Part shown: piece after piece, positions 51,681-59,932 of the stretch | Layout of the letters: every line of letters starts with the position of its first letter | Position numbering within the stretch: position 1 is the first letter of the stretch | Assembly (NCBI RefSeq): GCF_016907715.1 | Contig: NZ_JAFBCM010000001.1 | Location: 4,588,001 to 4,652,000, forward strand | Source of the DNA: Tenggerimyces flavus | GTDB taxonomy: Bacteria; Actinomycetota; Actinomycetes; Propionibacteriales; Actinopolymorphaceae | Direction of reading: 5' to 3' | Length of the DNA: 64,000 bases | Position numbers and translations under genes: made by a program | The notes under the pieces: model-generated | Database searches by the model: none | Seen by the model: only the letters and a program-made list of their open reading frames with translations | Told to the model about the DNA's origin: nothing

Positions 51681-52145
51681 TCACCCGCCGGTTACTCGCG
51701 CCGCCTCCAGAGCAGCCGCCAGGCGCTCGGGATGGCGCGTGGCGACGTACCAGTACGGCGTGGGGTCCTGGGGGTCGGCGACCTCCACGCGTACGGCACG
51801 GGGCACGTACGGGCGCACCACGAGGAACGCCGAGGCGTCCGAGGCCACACCCCGCAGCGCCCGCGCCTGGTCGGCTGAGAGGGCCACCACGGACCCCACA
51901 GCCCACAGGGGCAGCGTCGCGCGCCCGGCGAGCAGCGACGAATCCGTCACAGCCACCCGCAGAGCCCCGAACCGGAGCAGCCCCACCGCCACCAGCGCCA
52001 GCGCCACCAGCCCCAGCACGTTGGCCACCAGGGCCGGCAGAGCGGCGAAGAACGCCAGCCACAGCGTGCCCGTCAACAGCACCGCGACGATCCACCACGA
52101 CGCCGGAACCCAAAGCCGCTCTACATAGGGCAAAGAACCGTCCAC
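51681..52145 (-). CDS. DUF3093 family membrane protein
   Basis: A 154-aa protein starting [20 protein letters not shown], the DUF3093 signature, with two helices in the first 60 residues and a soluble C-terminus ([36 protein letters not shown]). Like Rv2698 of M. tuberculosis it is divergent from dut. Start GTG 52145 gives 53 bp between starts. Function is unknown. Confidence 0.88.
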   Translation of the reverse strand: MDGSLPYVERLWVPASWWIVAVLLTGTLWLAFFAALPALVANVLGLVALALVAVGLLRFGALRVAVTDSSLLAGRATLPLWAVGSVVALSADQARALRGVASDASAFLVVRPYVPRAVRVEVADPQDPTPYWYVATRHPERLAAALEAARVTGG

Positions 52146-52198
52146 GCCAGCAAGCCTCCCACCGCCGACGGCCCACCTGCCGGGTAGGGTCGGGCGTC

Positions 52199-52708
52199 GT
52201 GAGCTCCGACCCCCTCGGCCCGCACGACGTGCCGATTCTCATCCAACGACTCGACCCCGAGCTCGAGCTGCCGGCGTACGCGAACCCCGGTGACGCCGGG
52301 GCCGACCTGGTCAGCACGATCGACGTCTCGCTGCAGCCCGGCGAGCGCGCGATCGTCCCGACCGGCATCGCGGTCGCCCTGCCCAGCGGGTACGCCGCGT
52401 TCGTGCATCCGCGGTCCGGGCTCGCCGCCCGCTGCGGCGTCACGACCCTCAACTCGCCAGGCACGATCGACGCCGGTTACCGTGGAGAGATCCGGGTCAT
52501 CGTCATCAACCTCGACCCGAAGGAACCGGTGGAGTTGCGCCGGGGTGAACGCATCGCTCAGCTCGTCGTCCAGAAGGTCGAGACCGCGCGGTTCGTCGAG
52601 GTGGAGACGTTGCCCGGGTCCGCGCGGGGCGAAGGCGGGTTCGGGTCGACCGGTGGTGTCGACGCACTAGCTCGCGCGAGCGTGACAGCGACCGGTGAAA
52701 GGGTCTGA
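52199..52708 (+). CDS. dut: dUTP diphosphatase
   Basis: A 169-aa trimeric dUTPase that hydrolyses dUTP to dUMP. All five motifs are present: [38 protein letters not shown] (catalytic Asp), [10 protein letters not shown] and the C-terminal arm [13 protein letters not shown] 52199 is chosen; the longer open frame upstream is antisense to DUF3093. Stop TGA is at 52706-52708, just before the DUF3710 start. Confidence 0.96.
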   Translation: MSSDPLGPHDVPILIQRLDPELELPAYANPGDAGADLVSTIDVSLQPGERAIVPTGIAVALPSGYAAFVHPRSGLAARCGVTTLNSPGTIDAGYRGEIRVIVINLDPKEPVELRRGERIAQLVVQKVETARFVEVETLPGSARGEGGFGSTGGVDALARASVTATGERV

Positions 52709-52709
52709 C

Positions 52710-53417
52710 GTGATCTTCCGCAAGGCGAAAATGCCGCACTCCGCCTCGGAGCTCGACGCCCGCGACAAGAGGCGCCGCGGGCGCGAACCCGAGCCCGAGG
52801 GCCACCACTTCCCGGAGGCCGAGAGCGAGTATCAGGACCCCACGCACGACCCCGGCCGGCACCGCGCGACGCCCGATCGTGGCCCGTACGACGCCGCCGA
52901 CATCGACGTCGAGTCCGACGAGTGGATCGACCTCGGCGGCATCCTGCTCCGCCCGATGGAGGGCACCGAGCTCCGGCTCCAGGTCGATGAGGGCTCGCAG
53001 ACCGTCATGGCCGCCCTCCTCGTCGCCGGCGAGTCGGCGCTGGAGCTGCGGGCGTTCGCGGCCTCGCGCAGCGGCGGCCTGTGGGACGAGCTGCGCCGCG
53101 AGATCGCGGCCGAGACGACGCGGCGCGGCGGCACGGTGACCGAGGCGAACGGCCCGTACGGCGCCGAGCTCAAGGTCGTCGTCTCCGGCCGCCAGCCCGA
53201 CGGCAGCACCGGCACCCAGGTGTCCAGAATCATCGGCGTCGACGGCCCGCGCTGGTTCCTGCGCGGCACGTTGCTCGGCCGCGCGGCGCAGGAGCCCGAC
53301 CAGGCGGAGCCGCTCCTCCACGCCCTCGGCCACGTCGCCGTCGTACGCGGCAAGGGCCCGATGGCCCCGCGCGACATGATCCCCTTGAAGCTCCCCGACC
53401 AGGCCCAGCAGCTCTAG
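52710..53417 (+). CDS. DUF3710 family protein
   Basis: A 235-aa actinobacterial protein (Rv2696c-like). Basic/acidic N-terminus (VIFRKAKMPH, DARDKRRRGREPEPE), then the conserved EWIDLGGILLRPMEGTELRL, ALELRAFAASRSGGLWDELR and DGPRWFLRGTLLGRAA. Function is unknown. GTG 52710 after AAAGGG matches the family start; GTG 52695, overlapping dut, is also in frame. It probably forms an operon with dut. Confidence 0.88.
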   Translation: MIFRKAKMPHSASELDARDKRRRGREPEPEGHHFPEAESEYQDPTHDPGRHRATPDRGPYDAADIDVESDEWIDLGGILLRPMEGTELRLQVDEGSQTVMAALLVAGESALELRAFAASRSGGLWDELRREIAAETTRRGGTVTEANGPYGAELKVVVSGRQPDGSTGTQVSRIIGVDGPRWFLRGTLLGRAAQEPDQAEPLLHALGHVAVVRGKGPMAPRDMIPLKLPDQAQQL

Positions 53418-53446
53418 CGCCTATGACGAAGGTGGCTCCCCGGCGA

Positions 53447-53578
53447 CGGCAAATGATCATGTTTACATGATCATTTGCCGCTCTACGTGGGATACACGCC
53501 GCGTAATGCACCCGCTCGCCAGGTAAAGCGGCGTCGGTGACCATCCGCCAGCACCGCCGACTTACCCAACAGGTCCTA
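53447..53578 (+). repeat. Family-1 palindrome repeat, copy C
   Basis: Arms 53447-53462 and 53465-53480 are identical to copies A and B; the tail runs to about 53578 with a few substitutions. The 5-mer GGCGA flanks it at 53442-53446 and 53579-53583. It lies between DUF3710 and the OB-fold gene, both on the + strand, and so would be transcribed if the block is one operon. Confidence 0.85.
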
Positions 53579-53616
53579 GGCGAGTTTCTGTCGTCAGACC
53601 CACGTATGCTGCCGCC

Positions 53617-53997
53617 ATGAAGACCGAGCGGGAAGGCCTGTTCAAGCGGGCTCTGAACCGGCTCACCTCCAGTTCCGAGGCGCTGGAGGCCGAGGAGCTG
53701 CAGGAGGACGTCCGGGAGTCCGGCGTCGACCCGATCCGCAGCTGTGCCGACCGGCAGCGAGTGAAGCTGCGTGGCACGCTGCGTACGGTGACGCTGCAGC
53801 CACGGGCCGGCTCGCCCGCGCTGGAGGCCGAGCTGTACGACGGCTCCGGCACGGTCACGCTGGTCTGGCTCGGCCGGCGCCGCATCATCGGCGTCGAGCC
53901 CGGCCGCGGCATCGTCGTCTCGGGCCGGGTCGGGATCCAGGACGACCGCCGTGTCATGTACAACCCGCGCTACGAGCTGAAGCCGATGGGGGAGTAG
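53617..53997 (+). CDS. OB-fold nucleic acid-binding protein
   Basis: A 126-aa protein (Rv2694c-like). A helical N-terminus (LFKRALNRLTSSSEALEAEE) leads to an OB fold: RVKLRGTLRTVTLQPRAG, LEAELYDGSGTVTLVWLGRR, GIVVSGRVGIQDDRRVMYNP. This is the anti-codon/RecG-type OB domain; the ligand is unknown. ATG 53617. It is followed after 6 nt by DUF3159. Confidence 0.88.
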   Translation: MKTEREGLFKRALNRLTSSSEALEAEELQEDVRESGVDPIRSCADRQRVKLRGTLRTVTLQPRAGSPALEAELYDGSGTVTLVWLGRRRIIGVEPGRGIVVSGRVGIQDDRRVMYNPRYELKPMGE

Positions 53998-54003
53998 TCA
54001 CCC

Positions 54004-54774
54004 GTGACAGATGCCAACAGTGGTCCGCCCACGACCGAGCAGACCACTGCGGACACCGAGGGGGACAACACTCCACCCAAGGCTGACGAGAGCAAGGACG
54101 GCGAGGACTTCTCGCTGCTGAAGGCGTTCGGCGGCTGGGGCGGCCTGCTCGACGCCGGGCTGCCGGGTATCGCGTTCGTCGCCTCGTACACGCTGCTCGA
54201 CCACAACCTCAAGCTCGCGATCATCTTCGCGGTCTCGCTCGGCGTCGTGCTCGCGGTCGTCCGGCTGATCCGCAAGGACCCGCTGCAGAACATCATCGGC
54301 GGCTTCGTCGGCATCGGCATCGCTGCCTGGATCGCGCACAAGACCGGTGAAGCGCGCAACTTCTACCTGCCGGGGCTGTTCATCAACGCCGGGTACGCGG
54401 CGGGCTACCTGCTCGCCAACCTGGTCCGCTGGCCGCTGATCGGCATCGCGGTCGGCTTCGCCGCCGGCTGGGGCACCGAGTGGCGCAAGGACCCGCTGCT
54501 GATGCGGGCGTTCCTACGTACGGGCTGGATCTGGGTCGCGTACTTCCTGCTCAAGCTCGCCGTCCAGCTGCCGCTCTACCTCACCGACCAGCTCGTCGCC
54601 CTCGGCGTCGTCCGCGTCGCCGGCGGCTGGCCGTTGCTGCTGGTCGTGCTGTACCTGAACTACGTCGTGGTGAAGGCGTCGGTGCCGAAGGAGACGTTCG
54701 CCAAGTTCAAGGCGGGCGCCGAGGCGCTGGCCGAGAAGCGCAAGCCCGGCAGTGGCGGCGGCACCAACCCCTAG
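54004..54774 (+). CDS. DUF3159 family membrane protein
   Basis: A 256-aa protein (Rv2693c-like) with an acidic disordered N-terminus of about 35 residues, then about six helices in pairs (ALPGIAFVASYTLLD-like, LAIIFAVSLGVVLAVVRLI, LPGLFINAGYAAGYLLANL, WVAYFLLKLAVQLPLYLT). RKDPLQNIIGGFVGIGIAAW is conserved in the family. Function is unknown; position beside TrkA genes hints at an ion-related role. Start GTG 54004. Confidence 0.88.
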   Translation: MTDANSGPPTTEQTTADTEGDNTPPKADESKDGEDFSLLKAFGGWGGLLDAGLPGIAFVASYTLLDHNLKLAIIFAVSLGVVLAVVRLIRKDPLQNIIGGFVGIGIAAWIAHKTGEARNFYLPGLFINAGYAAGYLLANLVRWPLIGIAVGFAAGWGTEWRKDPLLMRAFLRTGWIWVAYFLLKLAVQLPLYLTDQLVALGVVRVAGGWPLLLVVLYLNYVVVKASVPKETFAKFKAGAEALAEKRKPGSGGGTNP

Positions 54775-54808
54775 GGCCAAAGCCGCGCGATATGGCACGA
54801 TCGTGGGC

Positions 54809-55258
54809 GTGACGAGCAAAGCCGCCGACGAACAGCGCCTGAAGGATCTGGTGCTGCTGCGACGCGTCCGCGACCGGATCGACCGGGAGTACGCGCAGCC
54901 GCTCGACGTCGAGGCGCTCGCCCGCGGCGTGAACCTGTCCGCCGGCCACCTCAGCCGGGAGTTCCGGCGCGCGTACGGCGAGTCGCCGTACTCCTACCTG
55001 ATGACCCGCCGGATCGAACGAGCGATGGCGCTGCTGCGGCGCGGCGACCTGAGCGTCACCGAGGTCTGCTTCGAGGTCGGCTGCCAGTCGCTGGGCACGT
55101 TCAGCACCCGCTTCACCGAGCTCGTGGGCGTGCCGCCGAGCGTCTACCGCGAGGAGAACGCGCCCGCGTCGCCGGAGCTGCTGGCGTGCATCTCGAAAAA
55201 GGTCACCAGGCCGATCAGGAATCGAGAAGCACAGGTCAAGAAGTCCCAACTAGCCTGA
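54809..55258 (+). CDS. AraC-family regulator with DNA-binding domain only
   Basis: A 149-aa regulator: two HTH motifs (PLDVEALARGVNLSAGHLSR and LSVTEVCFEVGCQSLGTFST) followed by the AraC signature TRFTELVGVPPSVYRE. There is no ligand domain, as in SoxS/MarA-type activators controlled by their own level. It starts an operon with a VOC protein (5 nt gap) and a UvrA-like ATPase (33 nt gap). It probably activates this operon (inference). Confidence 0.88.
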   Translation: MTSKAADEQRLKDLVLLRRVRDRIDREYAQPLDVEALARGVNLSAGHLSREFRRAYGESPYSYLMTRRIERAMALLRRGDLSVTEVCFEVGCQSLGTFSTRFTELVGVPPSVYREENAPASPELLACISKKVTRPIRNREAQVKKSQLA

Positions 55259-55263
55259 CCTGC

Positions 55264-55674
55264 ATGGACATCAAGATTGCGTACGCGTTCCTCCCGCAGA
55301 CCGATCCCGACGCCACGCTCGCCTTCTACCGCGACGTGCTCGGCTGGGAGGTCCGCAACGACGTCGGCTACAAGGGCCTGCGCTGGCTCACGATGGGACC
55401 GCCCGACCAGCCCGAGACCGCGGTCGTGCTCTACCCGCCGTCCGCCGAGCCCGGCATCACCGAGGACGAGCGCAAGACGATCCTCGAGCTGATCGCCAAG
55501 GGCAACTACGGTGCGCTCACGCTCGCCACCAGCGACCTCGACGGCGTCTTCGACAAGCTGCAGGCCAGCGGCGCCGACGTCGTGCAGGAGCCGACCGACC
55601 AGCCGTACGGGGTGCGCGACTGCGCCTTCCGCGACCCCAGCGGCAACCTCCTCCGCATCAACGCCCAGAGCTGA
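55264..55674 (+). CDS. VOC-family (glyoxalase/bleomycin resistance-like) protein
   Basis: A 136-aa single-domain VOC protein: MDIKIAYAFLPQTDPDATLA, FYRDVLGWEVRNDVGYKGLR, and the closing CAFRDPSGNLLRINAQS. The final Glu of many metal-dependent members is replaced (NLLRIN). A dimer would form the active or binding cleft. In company with the AraC and UvrA-like genes it suggests detoxification or sequestration of a DNA-damaging compound (inference). Confidence 0.85.
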   Translation: MDIKIAYAFLPQTDPDATLAFYRDVLGWEVRNDVGYKGLRWLTMGPPDQPETAVVLYPPSAEPGITEDERKTILELIAKGNYGALTLATSDLDGVFDKLQASGADVVQEPTDQPYGVRDCAFRDPSGNLLRINAQS

Positions 55675-55707
55675 CGCCGCACGCGCACGTACCCCAAGGA
55701 GAACACC

Positions 55708-58113
55708 ATGGCCGCCAAGCCCACCCGGACGACGAAGAAGGCCGCGTCCGCGTCGACGACCCACCTCGCCGACAGCCACGACCTGATCCGCGTCCTCGGC
55801 GCCCGCGAGAACAACCTCAAGGACGTCAGCATCGAGATCCCCAAGCGCAGGTTGACGGTCTTCACCGGCGTGTCCGGCTCGGGCAAGAGCTCATTGGTGT
55901 TCGACACGATCGCCGCGGACTCGCAGCGGCTGATCAACGAGACGTACAGCGCGTTCGTCCAGGGCTTCATGCCCAACCTCGCCCGCCCTGACGTCGACGT
56001 GCTCGACGGGCTGACGACCGCGATCGTCGTCGGGCAGGACCGGATCGGCTCGAACCCGCGGTCGACCGTCGGCACCGTGACCGACGCGCTCGCGATGCTG
56101 CGGCTGCTGTACAGCCGGCTGGCCAAGCCGTACATCGGCGGGCCGACCGCGTTCTCGTTCAACGTCCCGACCCGCACGGCGAGCGGGATCATGACCAGCG
56201 ACAAGGGCGGTGGCGAGAAGCGCGTCGCGCGCAACGTCGTCTACCAGGGCGGCATGTGCGCCAGGTGTGAGGGCTTCGGCTCGACGAACGACTTCGACCT
56301 CACCGCGCTGTACGACGACAGCAAGTCGCTGAACGAGGGCGCGCTGACGATCCCCGGCTACAGCATGGAGGGCTGGTACGGCCGCATCTACCGCGGCGCG
56401 GGCTACTTCGACCCGGACAAGCCGATCCGCAAGTACAACAAGCGCGAGCTGCACGACCTGCTCTACAAAGAGGCGACCAAGATCAAGGTCGAGGGGACCA
56501 ACCTGACCTACCTCGGGCTGATCCCGCAGATCCAGAAGTCCTACCTGTCCAAGGACAAGGAGGCGATGCAGCCGCACATCCGCGCGTTCGTGGACCGGGC
56601 GGTGACGTTCCAGACCTGCCCCGACTGCGACGGCACCCGGCTGAACGAGGCAGCGCGCGGCTCGAAGGTCAAGGGCAAGAGCATCGCCGACCTGTGCTCG
56701 ATGCAGATCTCCGACCTGGCCGCGTGGGTCGGCGCGCTCAAGCAGCCGTCGATGGCGCCGCTGATCGGCGCGCTGGGCGCGAACCTCGACTCGTTCGTGG
56801 AGCTCGGACTCGGCTACCTCAGCCTCGAACGCCCGTCCGGCACGCTGTCCGGCGGTGAGGCGCAGCGGATCAAGCTGCTCCGGCACCTCGGGTCGTCGCT
56901 GACCGACGTCACGTACGTGTTCGACGAGCCCACGACGGGCCTGCACCCGCACGACGTGCAGCAGATGAACGACCTGCTGATCCGGCTGCGGGACAAGGGC
57001 AACACCGTTCTCGTCGTGGAGCACGAGCCGGAGACGATCGAGATCGCCGACCACATCGTCGACCTCGGACCTGGTGCTGGAACGGCCGGCGGTGAGGTCG
57101 TCTTCGAGGGGACCGTTGACAAGCTGCGGACCAGCGGCACGATCACCGGCCGGCACCTCGACGACCGTGCCGGGCTGAAGGAGTCACTGCGTACGTCCAC
57201 CGGTGCGCTCGAGATCCGCGGCGCCGACGCGCACAACCTGCGGAACGTCGACGTCGACGTTCCGCTCGGCGTTCTGGTCGTTGTGACCGGCGTGGCGGGC
57301 TCGGGTAAGAGCTCGCTGATCCACGGCTCGCTGGGCAAGCTCGACGACGTGGTGACCGTCGACCAGGGCGCGATCAAGGGGTCGCGGCGCAGCAACCCGG
57401 CGACGTACACCGGGCTGCTCGACCCGATCCGCAAGGCGTTCGCCAAGGAGAACGGCGTGAAGCCGGCGCTGTTCTCGGCCAACTCCGAGGGCGCCTGCCC
57501 GACCTGCAACGGCGCCGGGGTGATCTACACCGAGCTGGGCTTCATGGAGACGGTGTCGACTACGTGCGAGGACTGCGGCGGCAAGCGGTTCGACGCCTCG
57601 GTGTTGGAGTACAAGCTCGGCGGCAAGGACATCTCTGAGGTGCTGGCGATGTCGGTGAACGACGCGGAGGAGTTCTTCGCCTCCGGCCCCGCGAAGACGC
57701 CCGCGGCGCACGCGATCCTGGCGCGGCTGGTCGACGTGGGGCTGGGCTACCTGGGCATCGGGCAGCCGCTCACGACGCTGTCCGGCGGCGAACGGCAGCG
57801 GTTGAAGCTCGCGGTGAACATGGCCGAGAAGGGCGGCGTCTACATCCTCGACGAGCCGACCACCGGCCTGCACCTCGCGGACGTCGAGCACCTGTTGGCG
57901 CTGCTGGACCGGCTCGTGGACTCGGGCAAGTCGGTGATCGTGATCGAGCATCACCAGTCGGTGATGGCGCACGCGGACTGGATCATCGACCTGGGTCCGG
58001 GGGCTGGTCATGACGGCGGGACGGTGGTTTTTGAAGGGACGCCTGCTGAGTTGGTGGCGGCGCGGTCGAAGACGGTGACGGGCGAGCATTTGGCTGAGTA
58101 CGTGGGCGGCTGA
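55708..58113 (+). CDS. UvrA-like excinuclease ATPase (short form)
   Basis: An 801-aa protein with two ABC cassettes. Cassette 1: GVSGSGKSSLVFDTIAADSQ and signature SGTLSGGEAQRIKLL, Walker B YVFDEPTTGLHP. Cassette 2: GVAGSGKSSLIHGSLG, TTLSGGERQRLKLA, YILDEPTTGLHL. Zinc pairs occur in GGMCARCEG, QTCPDCDG, GACPTCNG and TTCEDCGG. Canonical UvrA has about 950 residues; the UvrB-binding insertion after cassette 1 is missing or replaced, as in UvrA2/DrrC-type drug-resistance proteins. AAGGAG precedes ATG 55708. Confidence 0.9.
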   Translation: MAAKPTRTTKKAASASTTHLADSHDLIRVLGARENNLKDVSIEIPKRRLTVFTGVSGSGKSSLVFDTIAADSQRLINETYSAFVQGFMPNLARPDVDVLDGLTTAIVVGQDRIGSNPRSTVGTVTDALAMLRLLYSRLAKPYIGGPTAFSFNVPTRTASGIMTSDKGGGEKRVARNVVYQGGMCARCEGFGSTNDFDLTALYDDSKSLNEGALTIPGYSMEGWYGRIYRGAGYFDPDKPIRKYNKRELHDLLYKEATKIKVEGTNLTYLGLIPQIQKSYLSKDKEAMQPHIRAFVDRAVTFQTCPDCDGTRLNEAARGSKVKGKSIADLCSMQISDLAAWVGALKQPSMAPLIGALGANLDSFVELGLGYLSLERPSGTLSGGEAQRIKLLRHLGSSLTDVTYVFDEPTTGLHPHDVQQMNDLLIRLRDKGNTVLVVEHEPETIEIADHIVDLGPGAGTAGGEVVFEGTVDKLRTSGTITGRHLDDRAGLKESLRTSTGALEIRGADAHNLRNVDVDVPLGVLVVVTGVAGSGKSSLIHGSLGKLDDVVTVDQGAIKGSRRSNPATYTGLLDPIRKAFAKENGVKPALFSANSEGACPTCNGAGVIYTELGFMETVSTTCEDCGGKRFDASVLEYKLGGKDISEVLAMSVNDAEEFFASGPAKTPAAHAILARLVDVGLGYLGIGQPLTTLSGGERQRLKLAVNMAEKGGVYILDEPTTGLHLADVEHLLALLDRLVDSGKSVIVIEHHQSVMAHADWIIDLGPGAGHDGGTVVFEGTPAELVAARSKTVTGEHLAEYVGG

Positions 58114-58280
58114 CCCGTCTGGTTGTGGGGTGACCCGCGAGTCGATTGTTTGCTTCGCCAGGCCGTTTCTCTCGACCGTCACTCCCATCCTCTTCACCTT
58201 CGCCCCGCGGGGGCGTGCTGTTGCTTTTCCCTGCTGTGCTTGGGTGATGGAGCTGGGCGGGCTGTGGCGGCGGTCGATTG

Positions 58281-58396
58281 TGGTGGCCGGTCCGGGGCGC
58301 GTCAAGGGCGCCTCTCTGGGGCGCTTCGCGCAGTTGGAGAGAGGCGTCGCTTCGCGACCGCTTTGCGGCCCTTGACTCGCCCCGGCCCGGCCACCA
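58281..58396. other. Candidate structured RNA or multi-stem DNA element
   Basis: Outer arms 58281-58309 and 58368-58396 (29 nt) pair with two mismatches. The enclosed 58 nt hold three further hairpins: GCCTCTCT/AGAGAGGC (58310-58317 with 58338-58345), GTCGC-TTC-GCGAC (58346-58358) and CGC-TTT-GCG (58359-58367). This multibranched layout is more than a terminator needs. It lies between the UvrA-like gene and the 13E12-type HNH gene; its role and strand are unknown. Confidence 0.5.
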
Positions 58397-58540
58397 GATT
58401 TTCACGCGCCGCCCCCGCCCCCGGAACAGTTCCCCGGGACAGGCCTGCCTGCGCCTTGGGTTTGTTGCCGTGCTTGGGTTGCTTGTGGAGCCCCCGGTCT
58501 CTTGTGGTGGCGATGATGTCGGGGATTTCCCTTGCTGGGT

Positions 58541-58570
58541 TGGGCATTAGCCAGATTCGGCTGGTAGAAT
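58541..58570 (+). promoter_or_regulatory. Likely promoter of the HNH gene, leaderless
   Basis: TAGAAT (58565-58570) is a good -10 hexamer six nt before the ATG at 58577, with TTGGGC (58541-58546) 18 bp upstream as a weak -35. The spacing implies that transcription starts at or next to the start codon, which is frequent in actinobacteria. No ribosome-binding site is present. Confidence 0.45.
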
Positions 58571-58576
58571 TGTGCT

Positions 58577-59830
58577 ATGGAATCGACCACCTGCTCGAAC
58601 ACCACCGGTACCGCCGATGGTGCTTCGGCGTGGTCGATGTCCGACGCCGACCTCGCCACCGCACTCCTCGACAACGCCACCCAGCTGAACCAACTTCAAG
58701 GCCAGCAGCTCGAGCTCATCCGCGAAGCCGACGCCCGCAACCTCGCCGTCACCGCGGGCGCGGCGAACACCGCGCAATGGGTCGCCGGCAAGCTCCGAGT
58801 CCCGACGGCCGAGGCGGGTGCGATGGTGAAGCTGGCCTCTCATCTCGACGCCGAGTTGCCGGCGACCGCGCAGGCGCTTGCGCGCGGCGAGATTTCTCTT
58901 CCACAGGTGCGGGTGATCTCGCGGGTGGTGCAGATGCTGCCCTCCCACATCGCCACCCCGGAGCTGCGCTCGGAGGTGGAGGCGACCCTGCTGAAGAATG
59001 CCGCCATCTTCGACCCCAAAGTCTTGTCGAAGGTCGGGAACAGGCTCTTGGAGACCGTCGCTCCGGACCTTGCTGACCAGGTCCTGGAGTTGAAGCTCAA
59101 ACAAGAAGAAGCCAGCGCCGAACGGGACCGGTTCCTCCGCATGTCCTTCGACGAGACGTCAGGGACATGGCGGGTCACCGCCCGGCTCCCCAAACTCGTC
59201 GGGGAACGACTCAAACTGGTCCTCGACCCGCTCGCCGCACCCCAGCCCGGACCCGACGGACGTGACACCCGGTTCCCCGAACAGCGCAATGTGGATGCTT
59301 TGGATGAGGCCTGCCGCCGGTTGTTGGCCGAGCGGTTGGTGCCCTCTCACGGTGGGAACCCGACCCAGTTGGTGGTAACCCTCACGAACACGGGTGGGCG
59401 GACCCTGCACACCGGGATCGAACTGTCCCGCAAACTCGTCGACCAGCTCATGTGCGAAGCGGACCTCACCTACTTGGTGAAGCCCGAGGACCAGCCCGGT
59501 CGGGTCAGTCTTCTGACCGATGCCCAGCAGCGACTCTTTCAAGGCAAGCTGCGCCGGTTGCTCGAGCTTCGTGATGGCGGGTGTGCGTTCCCCGGGTGTG
59601 ATCGGCCCCCTGGTTGGTGTCACGCCCATCACGTGGTTCCCTGGAGCAAGGGCGGACCCACTACTCGGGACAACGGGGTTCTGCTCTGCGGGTATCACCA
59701 CCGCCTGATCCATCAAGGTACGTGGCAGGTCCGCATCGCACGAGACGGATTACCCGAGTTCTTACTCCCCGACTGGATCGACCCCCAGCGACGACCACTC
59801 CGCAACCACCGCCTCACCCCGGCCGCCTAA
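58577..59830 (+). CDS. DUF222 / HNH endonuclease, 13E12 repeat-family protein
   Basis: A 417-aa protein: N-terminal DUF222 helical region (QLNQLQGQQLELIREADARN, AQALARGEISLPQVRVISRV) and a C-terminal HNH nuclease (GGCAFPGCDRPPGWCHAHHV, VPWSKGGPTTRDNGVLLCGYHH) with four zinc Cys and the catalytic His-Asn-His. The family resembles REP13E12 proteins of mycobacteria, which occur in multiple genomic copies. Biological role is unclear; a selfish or DNA-processing function is suspected. It lies as an extra gene between DUF3159 and the APC/TrkA genes. Confidence 0.88.
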   Translation: MESTTCSNTTGTADGASAWSMSDADLATALLDNATQLNQLQGQQLELIREADARNLAVTAGAANTAQWVAGKLRVPTAEAGAMVKLASHLDAELPATAQALARGEISLPQVRVISRVVQMLPSHIATPELRSEVEATLLKNAAIFDPKVLSKVGNRLLETVAPDLADQVLELKLKQEEASAERDRFLRMSFDETSGTWRVTARLPKLVGERLKLVLDPLAAPQPGPDGRDTRFPEQRNVDALDEACRRLLAERLVPSHGGNPTQLVVTLTNTGGRTLHTGIELSRKLVDQLMCEADLTYLVKPEDQPGRVSLLTDAQQRLFQGKLRRLLELRDGGCAFPGCDRPPGWCHAHHVVPWSKGGPTTRDNGVLLCGYHHRLIHQGTWQVRIARDGLPEFLLPDWIDPQRRPLRNHRLTPAA

Positions 59831-59932
59831 CCATGGCCGGGGCCGGCGGAGCGCGCCGCCCGCCTGTGGTCACCTCACCCGGCTGGGACGTTCACCGCGC
59901 TCCTGCACTGGCGTGGCGTCCGGAGGGGATCC

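Larger units (their letters stand above)
58114..58576. other. 463-bp intergenic region with a large foldable inverted repeat
   Basis: It contains the 116-nt structured segment 58281-58396 and the HNH gene promoter. Several small frames cross it, but none has a family match or a ribosome-binding site. There is no other feature that I can support. Confidence 0.5.

Noticed and set aside
58130-58375. 81-aa frame upstream of the HNH gene
   Set aside because: No homology, no ribosome-binding site, and the 3' part crosses the strong secondary structure.
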